Origin: Aquidulcibacter paucihalophilus
Lineage (GTDB): Bacteria; Pseudomonadota; Alphaproteobacteria; Caulobacterales; Aquidulcibacteraceae
Direction of reading: 5' to 3'
DNA: 64,000 nucleotides
Assembly (NCBI RefSeq): GCF_002105465.1
Contig: NZ_NCSQ01000174.1
Coordinates: forward strand, 28,793 to 92,792
Within the stretch, counting starts at the first letter, position 1; each line of letters begins with the position of its first letter. Positions 19,824 to 29,019 of this stretch are shown piece by piece. The position numbers and the translations under genes were made by a program. The notes below the pieces were generated by a model. It worked only from the letters and a program-made list of their open reading frames with translations, searched no databases and had not been told where the DNA came from.

Positions 19824-20810
19824 CTAGCCTGAGACCTTCAACAGGATCTTCCCAGCATGGCTATTGGCTTGCATTTTGGCTTGGGCGACTTCGGCATCTT
19901 CTAAGTCAAACACTGAATCCACAACGGGACGGACCAAACCCTTTGCCACCCAAGGCCAGACATGGGCCTCAACGGCGCGAGCGAGGCGCGCTTTTTCGGC
20001 GACCGGCCGCGCCCGCAAGGTCGAGCCGGTCAAGGTTAGGCGCTTCAGCATCAGGGCCATCAGGTTCAGGTCAACTTGCGGGCCTTGTAGAAAAGCGATT
20101 TGCACACACCGCCCATCCAGCTTCAGACAGTCGAGGTTTTGCTGAACATAGGCCCCGCCCACCATGTCGAGGATCACATCGACCCCGCCATCGGCTTTGA
20201 CGACGTCGGCAAAGCTTTGGGCGCGGTAATCAATGGCAACGTCTGCGCCCAGCTTGGCGCAAAGCGCAGCCTTTTCAGCACCCCCTGCGGTGGCAAAGAC
20301 TTTGGCGCCATGCGCTTTGGCCATTTGAATGGCGGTGGTGCCAATGCCCGAGGCCCCACCATGAACCAAAAAGGCCTCGCCGGGCTGCAGGGCTGCGCGC
20401 TCAAACACATTTGCCCAGACGGTCAGGACAGTTTCTGGCAGCGCTGCGGCCTCCAACAGGCTGATGCCTTCGGGCACAGCCATGCACGATCCTTCATCGG
20501 CCCACGCAAAATCGGCATAACCGCCACCGGGCAAAAGGGCGCACACTTTATCGCCTAGCTTCCAGTGCGAAACATCGGGGCCAAGTGCCACAATTTCGCC
20601 TGAACATTCTAAGCCCATGGTCTCAGGTGCGCCCTTTGGCGGGGGATAGGCACCCATGCGCTGGATCAAATCAGGCCGATTTATCCCCGCATAGGCGATT
20701 TTGATCAGGACTTGGCCGGGGCCTGCAACCGCCCGATCAATCTGTTCAACCCGCAAAGGGGCGCCTGGAGATGCAACAATCGCACGCATTTTATCAGGAA
20801 GGGCTGTCAA
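19824..20810 (-). CDS. Zinc-independent NAD(P)H:quinone oxidoreductase (PIG3 type)
   Basis: A 328-residue medium-chain dehydrogenase. It has the GroES-like domain (AGINRPDLIQRMGAYPPP), the cofactor motif HGGASGIGTTAIQMAKA (about residues 150-166), and no structural-zinc cysteine cluster. This matches the PIG3-like quinone oxidoreductase family, which reduces quinones or enones with NADPH. The frame begins at a TTG (20810) with GGAG nine bases upstream; the ATG at 20789 would give MRAIVASPGAP and matches many relatives. It is divergent from the DUF1192 gene, with about 40 bases between. Confidence 0.9.
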   Translation of the reverse strand: MTALPDKMRAIVASPGAPLRVEQIDRAVAGPGQVLIKIAYAGINRPDLIQRMGAYPPPKGAPETMGLECSGEIVALGPDVSHWKLGDKVCALLPGGGYADFAWADEGSCMAVPEGISLLEAAALPETVLTVWANVFERAALQPGEAFLVHGGASGIGTTAIQMAKAHGAKVFATAGGAEKAALCAKLGADVAIDYRAQSFADVVKADGGVDVILDMVGGAYVQQNLDCLKLDGRCVQIAFLQGPQVDLNLMALMLKRLTLTGSTLRARPVAEKARLARAVEAHVWPWVAKGLVRPVVDSVFDLEDAEVAQAKMQANSHAGKILLKVSG

Positions 20811-20851
20811 AATTGAGACTCCGGCGCCAAAATGGGATCAGGAGGCTACTC

Positions 20852-21034
20852 ATGCTCGACGATGACCCATTCGCCAAGTCAAAACCCCAGTCCATACGCT
20901 TAGAGGATTTGTCGATCCGCGAGCTTCAAGAGCGCATTTCTGACCTCGAGGCGGAAATTCGGCAGATAAATGACCTAATTAAGGCGAAAGAAGGCAGCAA
21001 AAAGGCAGCGGATTCCTTTTTTAAGACAAGCTAG
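20852..21034 (+). CDS. DUF1192 family small protein
   Basis: A 60-residue soluble protein, MLDDDPFAKSKPQSIRLEDL..., typical of DUF1192. It has an acidic start, a conserved IRLEDLSIRELQERI segment, and a short coiled coil (about residues 21-48, heptad-like ELQERISDLEAEIRQIN). AGGAGG lies six bases before the ATG and fixes the start; the upstream in-frame extension lies in the divergent promoter region. In alphaproteobacteria DUF1192 is regularly found beside DUF1465/RcdA, as here. Its function is not known. Confidence 0.88.
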   Translation: MLDDDPFAKSKPQSIRLEDLSIRELQERISDLEAEIRQINDLIKAKEGSKKAADSFFKTS

Positions 21035-21060
21035 ACCCAAAAACGGCACGACCTTTGCTG

Positions 21061-21095
21061 GAATGGCAACAGGAAGCACGGTGCTTCCGCCATTC
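21061..21095 (+). other. Strong hairpin in the rcdA upstream region
   Basis: An inner perfect 8-base-pair arm pair (GGAAGCAC 21072-21079, GTGCTTCC 21081-21088) is continued by an outer 7-base pair (GAATGGC 21061-21067, GCCATTC 21089-21095) with a four-base bulge. No T-run follows. A smaller GCCCC/GGGGC hairpin lies at 21162-21176. They may end DUF1192 transcription or form part of the rcdA leader. The 215-base gap holds nothing else recognisable. Confidence 0.5.
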
Positions 21096-21249
21096 TAACC
21101 GGCGCTCTGGGCTGGAGCTTTGGTTGCTGGAATGGGACTATTCGGGATTGAAATGGAAAAGGCCCCAAAATGGGGCTTTCCGGATCAAGCACTTGGCCCG
21201 CGGCAGTTTGCGGGTTAAAGACTGAGATTAAAGAAGGGCGGAATGCCGC

Positions 21250-21774
21250 ATGTTGACGGAAGTTTCAAAACAGACCTTGGGTCAGAAAACAGCGTTTGAT
21301 CGGATCGCAGATTTTGCGAGCTCGGACATTTTTGAACGTATGTTCCGCGAAGGCATGGACTTGGTCGAGGAAACCGCAGCCTATCTCGATGGCGATGGTC
21401 GCCAAGAGGCGCGTAACCTCGATCGCGCGGCAGCCTTGGCCTATGCGTCTGAAAGCATGCGTTTGACGACCCGTTTGATGCAAGCTGCATCATGGCTGTT
21501 GGTACATCGGGCTGTGCGCGAAGGCGAAATGACCGCGCGCGACGCTCATGATCCAAAATATCGTCTCGGCGCACGGACCGTGTGCAGCGCCGACAAGCAA
21601 CCGTTGGCCGAATTGCCTGCCCGCCTGCTCGATCTTCTTGAACGCTCCAAGCGGCTTTATGATCGGGTAGATCGCATGGAAGTCAGCTTATTTGAAGCCA
21701 GCGAAACACCGGTAGAAAATCCGGTCAATGCCCAATTAATGCGGCTTCAGGCGGCGCTGGGTGCCTCTGACTGA
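21250..21774 (+). CDS. rcdA: DUF1465 protein, probable RcdA proteolytic adaptor
   Basis: A 174-residue helical protein of the DUF1465 family, which includes Caulobacter RcdA. RcdA bridges ClpXP with the CpdR and PopA adaptors so that CtrA and other cell-cycle proteins are degraded at the right time. Conserved features are [20 protein letters not shown] (about residues 28-47), [23 protein letters not shown] (64-86) and RAVREGEM. The likely disordered C-terminus here ([13 protein letters not shown]...) is where RcdA recruits partners. The start ATG has AAGGGCGG upstream. Its last 28 bases overlap the convergent hybrid kinase gene. Family assignment is firm; functional identity with RcdA is inferred. 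Confidence 0.82.
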   Translation: MLTEVSKQTLGQKTAFDRIADFASSDIFERMFREGMDLVEETAAYLDGDGRQEARNLDRAAALAYASESMRLTTRLMQAASWLLVHRAVREGEMTARDAHDPKYRLGARTVCSADKQPLAELPARLLDLLERSKRLYDRVDRMEVSLFEASETPVENPVNAQLMRLQAALGASD

Positions 21775-24077
21775 ACAAAGTCAGTTTCGCGATGTAAGTC
21801 GCACGCCGACATGGCGGCATCAATCGATGCCAACAGACTCGGCAAATGAATGGGCTTGGGCGCGTGGGCATCTGCCCCCGCCTGAATCTGCGCATCAATC
21901 TGATGTTGCAAGGCATTTGCTGTCAGCGCCACAATTGGGGTTCGCACGCGGCTTTCTTGGATCTCGACCGCTCGAATAGCCCGAATGGCCGATACCCCAT
22001 CCATGACGGGCATCTGCATATCCATCAAAATCACGTCAAAATGATTGCTCTGCCACGCCTCTAAAGCCTCTTGGCCATTTTGTGCAAAAACCAAATCCAT
22101 GCCGAAGCTGGATAAGAGGGCCTGTAAAACCAATTGATTGGTTTGATTGTCTTCGGCCACCAGCACGCGCAAAGGGTGGGCCGACGAAAGCTGCCCCGCA
22201 TCCTCATGCTCTGGGCCAAGCAGTGGCTGGCTATGCGACAAAAGCTCGGGCTCATCCAAGGGCGCCGAGACGACTTTGAGCGGCAAGCTGCAGGTGAAAG
22301 TAGAGCCAATCCCAACTTGGCTGTCCACCGAAAGCACACCTCCCATTGCTTCGGTCATCGCCTTTACGATCGACAAGCCAAGCCCCGTGCCGCCATAGAG
22401 ACGGGTGTGCGAGGAATCGGCTTGGGTGAATTTCTCAAACAAATGCGGCAAGCGCTCTGATGGAATGCCGATACCTGTATCCGCGACTGAAACCACCAAT
22501 TCCCGCGCGGGCCCAAGCGTCAGTGAAATCGTGACCACACCAAGCTCGGTGAATTTGATGGCATTAGAGACCAAGTTAAACACGATTTGCCGCAAACGGG
22601 CGGGATCACCCAAGCGCCATTCGGTGGCATCGGGCGCGATCTGCACGCTCAACTGGATGTTTTTGGCTGACGCACGTGCGTCAAACAAATCAGCCGCAGA
22701 GGTCACCAGTTTTTCGGGATTGAACGGAATGGATTCAAGTTCGATCTTACCCGCTTCAATCTTCGACATGTCGAGAATGTCGTTCAGTAGCAGCAACAAC
22801 ATGTCGCTCGACTCACTCATGACCGACAGCATTTTGCGCTGGTCTTCTTTCATCGGCGTTTTCATCAAGGCTTGCGCCATGCCGATGACCCCGTTCATGG
22901 GGGTGCGAATTTCATGGCTCATCATCGCCAAGAATTCCGACTTAGCTTGGGCTGCATGCTCCGCACGAATCCGGGCGAGAGCATTTTCCTTAAACACGCT
23001 CAAAGCGCGGGCCATGCCACCAATTTCATCGGCCCGCTCTTGATAGGGCAGATCGATACTAAAGTCTGCCTGCGCGACTTTCCGCATTGCTTTGGTTAGA
23101 TGGGCCAGAGGTTGGACCACCCCGTCGCGAACAACTGTCAACACCGCAAGCAGGGCGATTAAGAAGAGGCCAAGTGTTGCTGCTAGCACATAATTTTGGC
23201 TGGCTTCCAAGCGAGCAATTCGGACTTGCAACCCTCGGATCAGTTCCTGATTGGCGGCCAAGGCAGTCCGCACGACTGAGTTTCGAGCGATTTGCGCATT
23301 GGTTTGGGCATTGGCTGGGTCTGGATCCTCAATCAGGCTTTGAATTTCTTGCATGGTGGCAAGCTTTAAGTCAGCCAATCCGAGTTCGCGCGTACGGGCT
23401 GCATCAGACACCCGAACCGCGTCATCAATGGAGGCCTCAAAAGCCTGAGTCTTCGCATTCAGATTGCCTTGATGCTTGGCCACCAGCCGCCAGAATGAAT
23501 TCTCTGCTGTCACGCCCGGCTCATGCATATGGGCCTTGGCCGACCCATAATAACCAATCTTTTCAATCAGCGGTGTCGCATGGAAAGCAACAGCCTGCAT
23601 GAGATAGAAGGTTGAAAGTTCTGTATCGAGGACGAGATTTGAGCGTTCCACCACCCGAACGAAATGTCTCTGACTGGCCGCGAGGATGTCGCGAACCCGC
23701 GCTGGATCATAGACTTTCATGTCTTTCAGATCACTGACAGCCGCCTTCACGGCGGCAAAATCATCTTGAAACTGCAACGTGTGGGGCGCCCGGGCGCGGG
23801 CTTCCAACACCTTTTCGAGAGCAGGCTGAAGGTTTTGCGGGGCAGGCTTTTCGTCAGCCAAAGACGAGGCGGCATTCGCCATGGTGGCATGCAAAAACAG
23901 CAAGGGCTCTAAATAACGTGCGCCATCGAGCTCTGCTTGTGAGAACGCAATTTCCTGATTTTGCTTTTGAATAAGTTGTGCCGTCAAAAAACAGACCGGC
24001 AAAGCAAATAGAATGAACGCAAGTGCGAGACGGCGTGCAATAGAACGAGATACAAAAGAAAAAAGCGCCCGGAGCAT
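21747..24077 (-). CDS. Membrane hybrid sensor histidine kinase
   Basis: A 776-residue sensor. It has an N-terminal membrane span (about residues 13-34), a periplasmic helical domain of about 270 residues, a second span (about 290-312, [22 protein letters not shown]), and HAMP (about 313-365). The HisKA domain follows with [17 protein letters not shown] (His near 386). HATPase motifs are [16 protein letters not shown] and GGTGLGLSI, and the C-terminal receiver domain has [10 protein letters not shown] (phospho-Asp near 683). No separate Hpt domain is present, so output must pass to another protein or stay internal. It is convergent with rcdA, overlapping 28 bases, and lies after rpmE on the same strand. 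The signal and partner are unknown. Confidence 0.92.
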   Translation of the reverse strand: MLRALFSFVSRSIARRLALAFILFALPVCFLTAQLIQKQNQEIAFSQAELDGARYLEPLLFLHATMANAASSLADEKPAPQNLQPALEKVLEARARAPHTLQFQDDFAAVKAAVSDLKDMKVYDPARVRDILAASQRHFVRVVERSNLVLDTELSTFYLMQAVAFHATPLIEKIGYYGSAKAHMHEPGVTAENSFWRLVAKHQGNLNAKTQAFEASIDDAVRVSDAARTRELGLADLKLATMQEIQSLIEDPDPANAQTNAQIARNSVVRTALAANQELIRGLQVRIARLEASQNYVLAATLGLFLIALLAVLTVVRDGVVQPLAHLTKAMRKVAQADFSIDLPYQERADEIGGMARALSVFKENALARIRAEHAAQAKSEFLAMMSHEIRTPMNGVIGMAQALMKTPMKEDQRKMLSVMSESSDMLLLLLNDILDMSKIEAGKIELESIPFNPEKLVTSAADLFDARASAKNIQLSVQIAPDATEWRLGDPARLRQIVFNLVSNAIKFTELGVVTISLTLGPARELVVSVADTGIGIPSERLPHLFEKFTQADSSHTRLYGGTGLGLSIVKAMTEAMGGVLSVDSQVGIGSTFTCSLPLKVVSAPLDEPELLSHSQPLLGPEHEDAGQLSSAHPLRVLVAEDNQTNQLVLQALLSSFGMDLVFAQNGQEALEAWQSNHFDVILMDMQMPVMDGVSAIRAIRAVEIQESRVRTPIVALTANALQHQIDAQIQAGADAHAPKPIHLPSLLASIDAAMSACDLHRETDFVQSEAPSAA

Positions 24078-24133
24078 CCCAAGCGCTTTAACCTATCTGC
24101 GTAACTATCCAGTTAAACCAACCGGATAAATGC

Positions 24134-24358
24134 CTACTTCTTCATGAAACCGGCAAACTTGTCCTTGAAGCGGGCAACGCGGCCACCGCGGTCAAGAAGC
24201 GTGTTGGTCGAACCAGTCCATGCAGGATGCACGCTTGGGTCGATGTCCAACGACAAAGACTTGCCCTCGCCACCAATGGTCGAGCGGGTTTTATAAGTGG
24301 TCCCATTGGTCATCACGATGGTGATGAAATCATAGTTAGGGTGTGTATCGGCTTTCAT
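24134..24358 (-). CDS. rpmE: 50S ribosomal protein L31
   Basis: A 74-residue L31 with [20 protein letters not shown], the [26 protein letters not shown] core and the [13 protein letters not shown] tail. It has no cysteines, so it is the zinc-free (C-minus) form, which does not depend on zinc. It is flanked by the hybrid kinase and the divergent ABC exporter, an order seen in other alphaproteobacteria. Confidence 0.96.
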   Translation of the reverse strand: MKADTHPNYDFITIVMTNGTTYKTRSTIGGEGKSLSLDIDPSVHPAWTGSTNTLLDRGGRVARFKDKFAGFMKK

Positions 24359-24551
24359 CTTCGTGTCCTGCGCGCAGGCCCGGATCGGGCGCGCGGTGTT
24401 GAGAGCGGCTTTGAACCAAATAGAGCGGCGCGGTTAGAGGAAAATCGCCTCTGAGTCTAGTGTGGCGCGCAGGTCGTGCGCAGAGGACAGGCAATCAATT
24501 TAACTGCTGACAATATTTCACGTGGGGCGCGCGCGTGCTAACTCCCTGCCC

Positions 24552-26402
24552 ATGACCGATACCCCTGCCAGCCGCGTCGTCGAGGATCGTCCCAGTCGCG
24601 GTGCCCTACAAGCCGAATTGACCGCTGATGCCGCCGCCAAACGGGGCCGCAGCTCTGACTTGCGGCCGCTGACGCGCCTGATCCCCTATATCCAGCGCCG
24701 TCCAAAAGACCTTGCCGCCGCAGCCATCTTCCTACTGCTTGCCGCTGCCGCTACCCTCGCCTTGCCTGTTGCTGCCCGCGCACTGGTTGACCGCGGCTTT
24801 GCGACGGCTACGCCAGAAGCGGTCAATCAGTGGTTTTTGATGCTGGTGGCCGTGGCACTGTGCATGGCGGTCTTCTCAGCCTCGCGCTTTTATTTCGTGA
24901 CAAAACTGGGGGAACGCGTCGTCGCCGACCTGCGCGCCGATGTCTATGACCGCCTGATCGGCCTATCGCCTTCGTATTTCGCGCGCGTTCGCACGGGCGA
25001 AGCTCTGTCGCGCCTGACGGTCGACGCCACATTGATTGAGTCACTGGTTGGCTCTTCAGCCTCAATTGCCATTCGCAACTTGGTGATGCTGGCGGGTGGT
25101 TTGTCGATGATGGTGGTGACGAGCCTAAAACTCACCTTCATGGTCTTGCTGATTATCCCCTTGGTTTTGGTGCCCTTATTTACCATTGGCCGCCGCGTGC
25201 GGGCGCTTTCCACCTCTGCCCAAGACCGTGTTGCAGAAGCCGCTGCTGAGGCGTCCGAAAGCCTAGACGCGGTTGAAACCGTGCAAGCCTTTGGTCGGGA
25301 AGATTATGCGCGTTCCCGCTTTCGACAGGCGATTGAGACAAGCTTTGCCGCCGCCCGCCGCCGGATTGCCGCCCGCAGCCTGATGACAGCTGTGGCGATT
25401 GCCATTGTGTTTTGCGGGATTTCCTTTGTGCTGTGGGAAGGCACGCGCTCGGTTTTAGCGGGCTCGATGACGCCAGGGGCCCTAACGCAATTTGTCATCC
25501 TCTCGGTCCTGACCGGGTCGGGTGTTGGGGCCTTGGCAGAAGTTTGGGGCGATGTGCAAAAAGCGGCCGGTGCGACCCAGCGCTTGTCAGAAATCCTGGA
25601 TGAAGTGCCGGAAATTGCTGCCCCAGCCATCCCTGTCGCCTTCCCGGCGGAGGCACCAGGCCTAGTCTCTTTCAAGGATGTGGCATTTGCCTATCCCAGC
25701 GATGGCGAGCGTAGCGCGCTCAAAGGTGTGAGCTTTGAGGTAAAGCCCGGCCAGACAGTGGCGATTGTTGGCCCGTCTGGGGCTGGTAAGTCGACCTTGT
25801 TCAAGCTTTTGTTGCGCTATTATGACCCCGCCTCTGGTGCGATTGAAGTGGATGGGATTGATGCGCGCGATACAGACCCCATCACCTGGCGGCACCGCTT
25901 TGCCTATGTGTCGCAGAATCCAGATTTATTCACCGGCACGGCGATGGACAATATCGTGTTCGGCAATGAAGGCGCGACCGCCGACATGGCCCAAGATGCC
26001 GCACGCCGGGCAGAGGCAGAACCCTTTATTCTTGCCCGCTTGGGTGGCTATGACAAAGCCATTGGCGATCGGGGGCGCGCCCTGTCAGGCGGGGAGCGTC
26101 AGCGTCTGGCGATTGCCCGCGCCCTCGTTCGTGATGCCCCTGTCCTTTTGCTGGACGAGGCAACCAGTGCGCTGGATGCTGAAAACGAGCGCTTAGTGCA
26201 AAAGGCCTTTGACGAGGCCATGGCCAACCGTACGACTTTGGTGATCGCCCACCGGCTCGCCACCGTTCAACGCGCCGACTGGATCATTGTGTTGGAAGAC
26301 GGAAAAGTTGCCGAACAAGGCACGCACAGTGAATTGGTGGCCAAAGGTGGCCTCTATGCCCATCTCGCAAAGCTACAATTTGAAACCCAAACTCAGGCGT
26401 GA
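24552..26402 (+). CDS. ABC exporter, fused permease and ATPase (MsbA-related)
   Basis: A half-transporter of about 616 residues. Six membrane helices (about residues 55-330) are followed by the nucleotide-binding domain with Walker A GPSGAGKST, Q-loop region YVSQNPDLF, signature LSGGERQRLAIARALV, Walker B VLLLDEATSALD and switch His in IAHRLAT. It would homodimerise and export a lipid, drug or peptide. The family is close to the MsbA-related ABC exporters common in alphaproteobacteria. The ATG at 24552 is chosen because the upstream GTG at 24522 adds ten unrelated residues; neither has a clear ribosome-binding site. The stop overlaps or abuts the next gene. Confidence 0.92.
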   Translation: MTDTPASRVVEDRPSRGALQAELTADAAAKRGRSSDLRPLTRLIPYIQRRPKDLAAAAIFLLLAAAATLALPVAARALVDRGFATATPEAVNQWFLMLVAVALCMAVFSASRFYFVTKLGERVVADLRADVYDRLIGLSPSYFARVRTGEALSRLTVDATLIESLVGSSASIAIRNLVMLAGGLSMMVVTSLKLTFMVLLIIPLVLVPLFTIGRRVRALSTSAQDRVAEAAAEASESLDAVETVQAFGREDYARSRFRQAIETSFAAARRRIAARSLMTAVAIAIVFCGISFVLWEGTRSVLAGSMTPGALTQFVILSVLTGSGVGALAEVWGDVQKAAGATQRLSEILDEVPEIAAPAIPVAFPAEAPGLVSFKDVAFAYPSDGERSALKGVSFEVKPGQTVAIVGPSGAGKSTLFKLLLRYYDPASGAIEVDGIDARDTDPITWRHRFAYVSQNPDLFTGTAMDNIVFGNEGATADMAQDAARRAEAEPFILARLGGYDKAIGDRGRALSGGERQRLAIARALVRDAPVLLLDEATSALDAENERLVQKAFDEAMANRTTLVIAHRLATVQRADWIIVLEDGKVAEQGTHSELVAKGGLYAHLAKLQFETQTQA

Positions 26403-26413
26403 AAGTCAGGTTG

Positions 26414-27625
26414 ATGAAACCCTCACAGATTATTCTTCTAACCGGTGTCGCGATTGTTGGGATCCTGTCCTACACGTGGTTCCGCACGGCGGCCCGCGCG
26501 GGTGAATTCACCACCTTGGTCCCCGTTTTTGATGGCAGCTGTGTTGATATAGCCGGCATGCCGGGCGCAGAGGATATGGCGATTGATCGTACCAATGGGC
26601 GTATCTATGTGGCGTCCGATGACCGCCGCGCAGCCGCGCAGGGCAAGCCCGTTCGCGGCGCGATTTACAGCCTGCCCGTCGCCAGCTTGGCAAGCCCGGG
26701 GCCACTGAAGGACCTGACCGGCGGCCAGCCCGCAGCTTTCCATCCCCATGGCACCTCCTTATTCCGGGGACCAGACGGCAAAGTGACGCTGATGGTGGTA
26801 AACCATCCCAAGGGGACGATGGATCCTAGCGGAACCACGGTTGAGATCTTTGATGCGCAAGCCGATGGCAGCTTGAAATTACGCCGCACCGTGTCGGTCC
26901 AAGGCCTCACCCGTATCAATGACATTGTGGCTACGGGCGAAAATAGCTTTTACGCCACCAGCGAAAGCGATCTGGAGCGGGGCTCTTTATCGGAGAGCTT
27001 GAGCTTTATCACAGGCGATGATCGCAGCGGTGCGATTTGGTACTTTGATGGCAGTGCAGGCAAAAAATTGGAAGGCGGGCTGGGCTTTGCCAATTCGCTG
27101 GCACTCTCCAACGATGGCAAGACACTTTATGCCAGCGCTACCCTAAGCCGCAGCATTTTCCTCTATGATCGCGACCCCGCCACAGGGGCAATCAAACGGC
27201 GTGATGCCGCGTTGCTGGGCACGGGGATCGACAATCTCGACGTCGATCCAGAGGGCATTGTGTGGATGGCCGCCCATCCCAAAATGCTCAGCTTTATTCA
27301 ACATGCGGGTAATCCCGCCAAGCCTTCTCCCAGCCAGATCTTAATCCTAGAGCCCTCGCCCACCGGCAAAGGTGGCAAGATTGATCAAGTCTATCTCAAG
27401 GACGGCAAGGACGGCTTCTCGGGTGCCTCGGTCGCTATTCGGTCGGGCTCGACCATGGTGTTGGGCAGCGTGTTCGAAAAGTCCGTGCGGGTTTGCCAAT
27501 TGCCGAAAGTGTGGCGTCAGTCCGAGAGCCACCCGGCCCAACGCCTCTTGGATACCGAGCGCGATGAGCTGAAAAAAGAGGCTGAGAAGGCCGCAAAAGC
27601 AGGCGCGGCTGAACCGGCCAAATAG
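26414..27625 (+). CDS. Six-bladed beta-propeller protein (SMP-30/paraoxonase-like)
   Basis: A protein of about 403 residues with an N-terminal membrane anchor or uncleaved signal (IILLTGVAIVGILSYTWF), then a propeller domain. Repeats include PGAEDMAIDRTNGRIYVASDD, HPHGTSLFRGPDG, RINDIVATGENSFYATSES and NLDVDPEGIVWMAAHPK. The Glu, Asn and Asp residues expected of a calcium-binding lactonase/arylesterase site occur in these strands. It could be a periplasmic lactonase or strictosidine-synthase-like enzyme. An in-frame GTG at 26399 overlaps the ABC gene stop; the ATG at 26414 with CAGG nearby is preferred. Co-transcription with the ABC exporter is likely. The substrate is unknown. Confidence 0.83.
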   Translation: MKPSQIILLTGVAIVGILSYTWFRTAARAGEFTTLVPVFDGSCVDIAGMPGAEDMAIDRTNGRIYVASDDRRAAAQGKPVRGAIYSLPVASLASPGPLKDLTGGQPAAFHPHGTSLFRGPDGKVTLMVVNHPKGTMDPSGTTVEIFDAQADGSLKLRRTVSVQGLTRINDIVATGENSFYATSESDLERGSLSESLSFITGDDRSGAIWYFDGSAGKKLEGGLGFANSLALSNDGKTLYASATLSRSIFLYDRDPATGAIKRRDAALLGTGIDNLDVDPEGIVWMAAHPKMLSFIQHAGNPAKPSPSQILILEPSPTGKGGKIDQVYLKDGKDGFSGASVAIRSGSTMVLGSVFEKSVRVCQLPKVWRQSESHPAQRLLDTERDELKKEAEKAAKAGAAEPAK

Positions 27626-27634
27626 GGGCGGCTT

Positions 27635-28330
27635 ATGCGGGGTCATGCCTTCCAGCTCCATAAGACCCCAGTTGTGGCCTTGGCAGAGGCTGCGCTGTTT
27701 CTGCCGCGGACGCAGACCCTCATCGTTTCGGACCTGCATTTTGAAAAGGGGTCTGCCTTTGCTATGAGGAGGGTGATGTTGCCGCCGTTTGATACGGCAG
27801 AGACCCTGCGGCGGCTGGAGGTTCTGATCGCGCAGCTCGCCCCCAAAGTGCTGATCGCCTTGGGCGATAGCTTCCATGATTTGGGTGCAGGCGACCGACT
27901 AGCCCACACAGATCGGGCCAAGCTGGAAAACTTGGTCAGCCAAGCTGAAACCATTTGGATTGAGGGCAATCATGACCCAGAGCCCCCCGTTTGGCTGGCG
28001 GGGCAGCGCACCCATGAACTGGTTCATGACGGTTTGGTGTTTCGGCATGAACCGACTGGCGACGTCGCGGGCGAGGTGGCGGGACATTTGCACCCCTGCG
28101 CCCGGGTGACGGGTAAGCGCGGCGGCAGTATCCGGCGACGCTGCTTTGTAACCGATGGCCGCAGCCTGATCATGCCCGCCTTTGGGGCCTTTACCGGTGG
28201 CCTCAATCTGTTTGACCCAGCCTTTGAGGGTCTGTTCCATGGCCCGGTCCACGCACTGATGCCCAGCGGATCGGGCGCCACGGCCAAAGTGCATGCGATT
28301 GCCGCCAAGAACCTAACACGCGCACATTAA
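27635..28330 (+). CDS. pdeM: Ligase-associated DNA damage response endonuclease PdeM
   Basis: A 231-residue calcineurin-like metallophosphoesterase of the PdeM type. Metal-binding motifs are VSDLHFEKG (about residue 32), LGDSFHDLG, EGNHDPEPP and GHLHP. PdeM is usually encoded with a ligase-associated helicase (Lhr type), an exonuclease and an ATP-dependent DNA ligase. None of those partners is next to it here, so it is separated from the usual set. It starts ten bases after the propeller gene on the same strand and may be co-transcribed with it. Confidence 0.85.
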   Translation: MRGHAFQLHKTPVVALAEAALFLPRTQTLIVSDLHFEKGSAFAMRRVMLPPFDTAETLRRLEVLIAQLAPKVLIALGDSFHDLGAGDRLAHTDRAKLENLVSQAETIWIEGNHDPEPPVWLAGQRTHELVHDGLVFRHEPTGDVAGEVAGHLHPCARVTGKRGGSIRRRCFVTDGRSLIMPAFGAFTGGLNLFDPAFEGLFHGPVHALMPSGSGATAKVHAIAAKNLTRAH

Positions 28331-28376
28331 ACGATCTTGGTTGAGCCGCTGGCACATGACCTGCGAGTAGCGGGTT

Positions 28377-28688
28377 ATGACCAGTCTCACGCCCTATGCA
28401 GCTTACGCTTCTGTGCCATATCGGCACAAAGTCACCGCTGTGCCGGCGATTGAGGCGATCCCCGACGACCTTAAAGGGTCCAGCCAAGATTATGCCGGCC
28501 GGGCGCGGTTTGATAAAGCTACCCAGGACCGTGGCCGTTATGATGCCCATAGCGCAGCGGCAGGCTTTTCCATTCATGTCTTGGTGGAAGCAGGCTTAAC
28601 GGGCGAGGATCCCTTTGCAGCCCTGCGGGGCGCAAAAGCCTATCAAGCCCGGATGCGTCAGACGCGCCGGGTGCAATTGGTCGTCTAA
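28377..28688 (+). CDS. Unrecognised small soluble protein
   Basis: A 103-residue protein beginning MTSLTPYAAYASVPYRHK. It has a basic, largely helical C-terminus with repeated Arg (YQARMRQTRRVQLVV) and no membrane segment or known motif. It follows pdeM by 46 bases and overlaps the convergent HTH gene by four. Codon use resembles its neighbours, so it is probably real. No function can be given. Confidence 0.65.
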   Translation: MTSLTPYAAYASVPYRHKVTAVPAIEAIPDDLKGSSQDYAGRARFDKATQDRGRYDAHSAAAGFSIHVLVEAGLTGEDPFAALRGAKAYQARMRQTRRVQLVV

Positions 28689-29014
28689 CGCTCCTTTAGC
28701 GCCAATTCTAATGCCGCGACTTTCGCTTCGAGGGTGGCAACGCGCTGTATCAAGCGCTCAATCTGGACTTCTTGGCTGGCTTGCTTTGCCGAGATCGGGG
28801 TTGAGATGCCGCATCGATTGGCAATTTCGCTCGCCGGCACATCCAAGAGGGCTGAGAGCAACTCGACGTCTCTCGCTCGCACTTCCATCTGGTCCTTAAA
28901 GACCAAAGCAAGCTCTTCTTGGGTCCAGCCTACAGCCCGGGCCATATCTTCCTTTTGCAGGTTGAGCGCGGCCAGACGCGCTTTGAACCAGGCAGCATCA
29001 AAGAAAAGGGCCAA
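28685..29014 (-). CDS. Small HTH protein with C-terminal coiled coil
   Basis: A 109-residue protein read from a TTG at 29014 that follows a GGGGA ribosome-binding site. An ATG further upstream in frame would lie inside the preceding gene, so it is unlikely. The middle (about residues 10-70, ARLAALNLQKEDMARAVGWT and VRARDVELLSALLDVPASEI) has the spacing of an XRE/Cro-like helix-turn-helix. The last 30 residues (QIERLIQRVATLEAKVAALE) form a leucine-type coiled coil. It starts six bases after the stop of the membrane protein gene. It may be a dimeric regulator working with that protein. The start is the least certain part. Confidence 0.6.
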   Translation of the reverse strand: MALFFDAAWFKARLAALNLQKEDMARAVGWTQEELALVFKDQMEVRARDVELLSALLDVPASEIANRCGISTPISAKQASQEVQIERLIQRVATLEAKVAALELALKER

Positions 29015-29019
29015 TCTGC

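Noticed and set aside
21210..21232. Possible CtrA-type box before rcdA
   Set aside because: Two TTAA elements are present but nine bases apart rather than the required seven.
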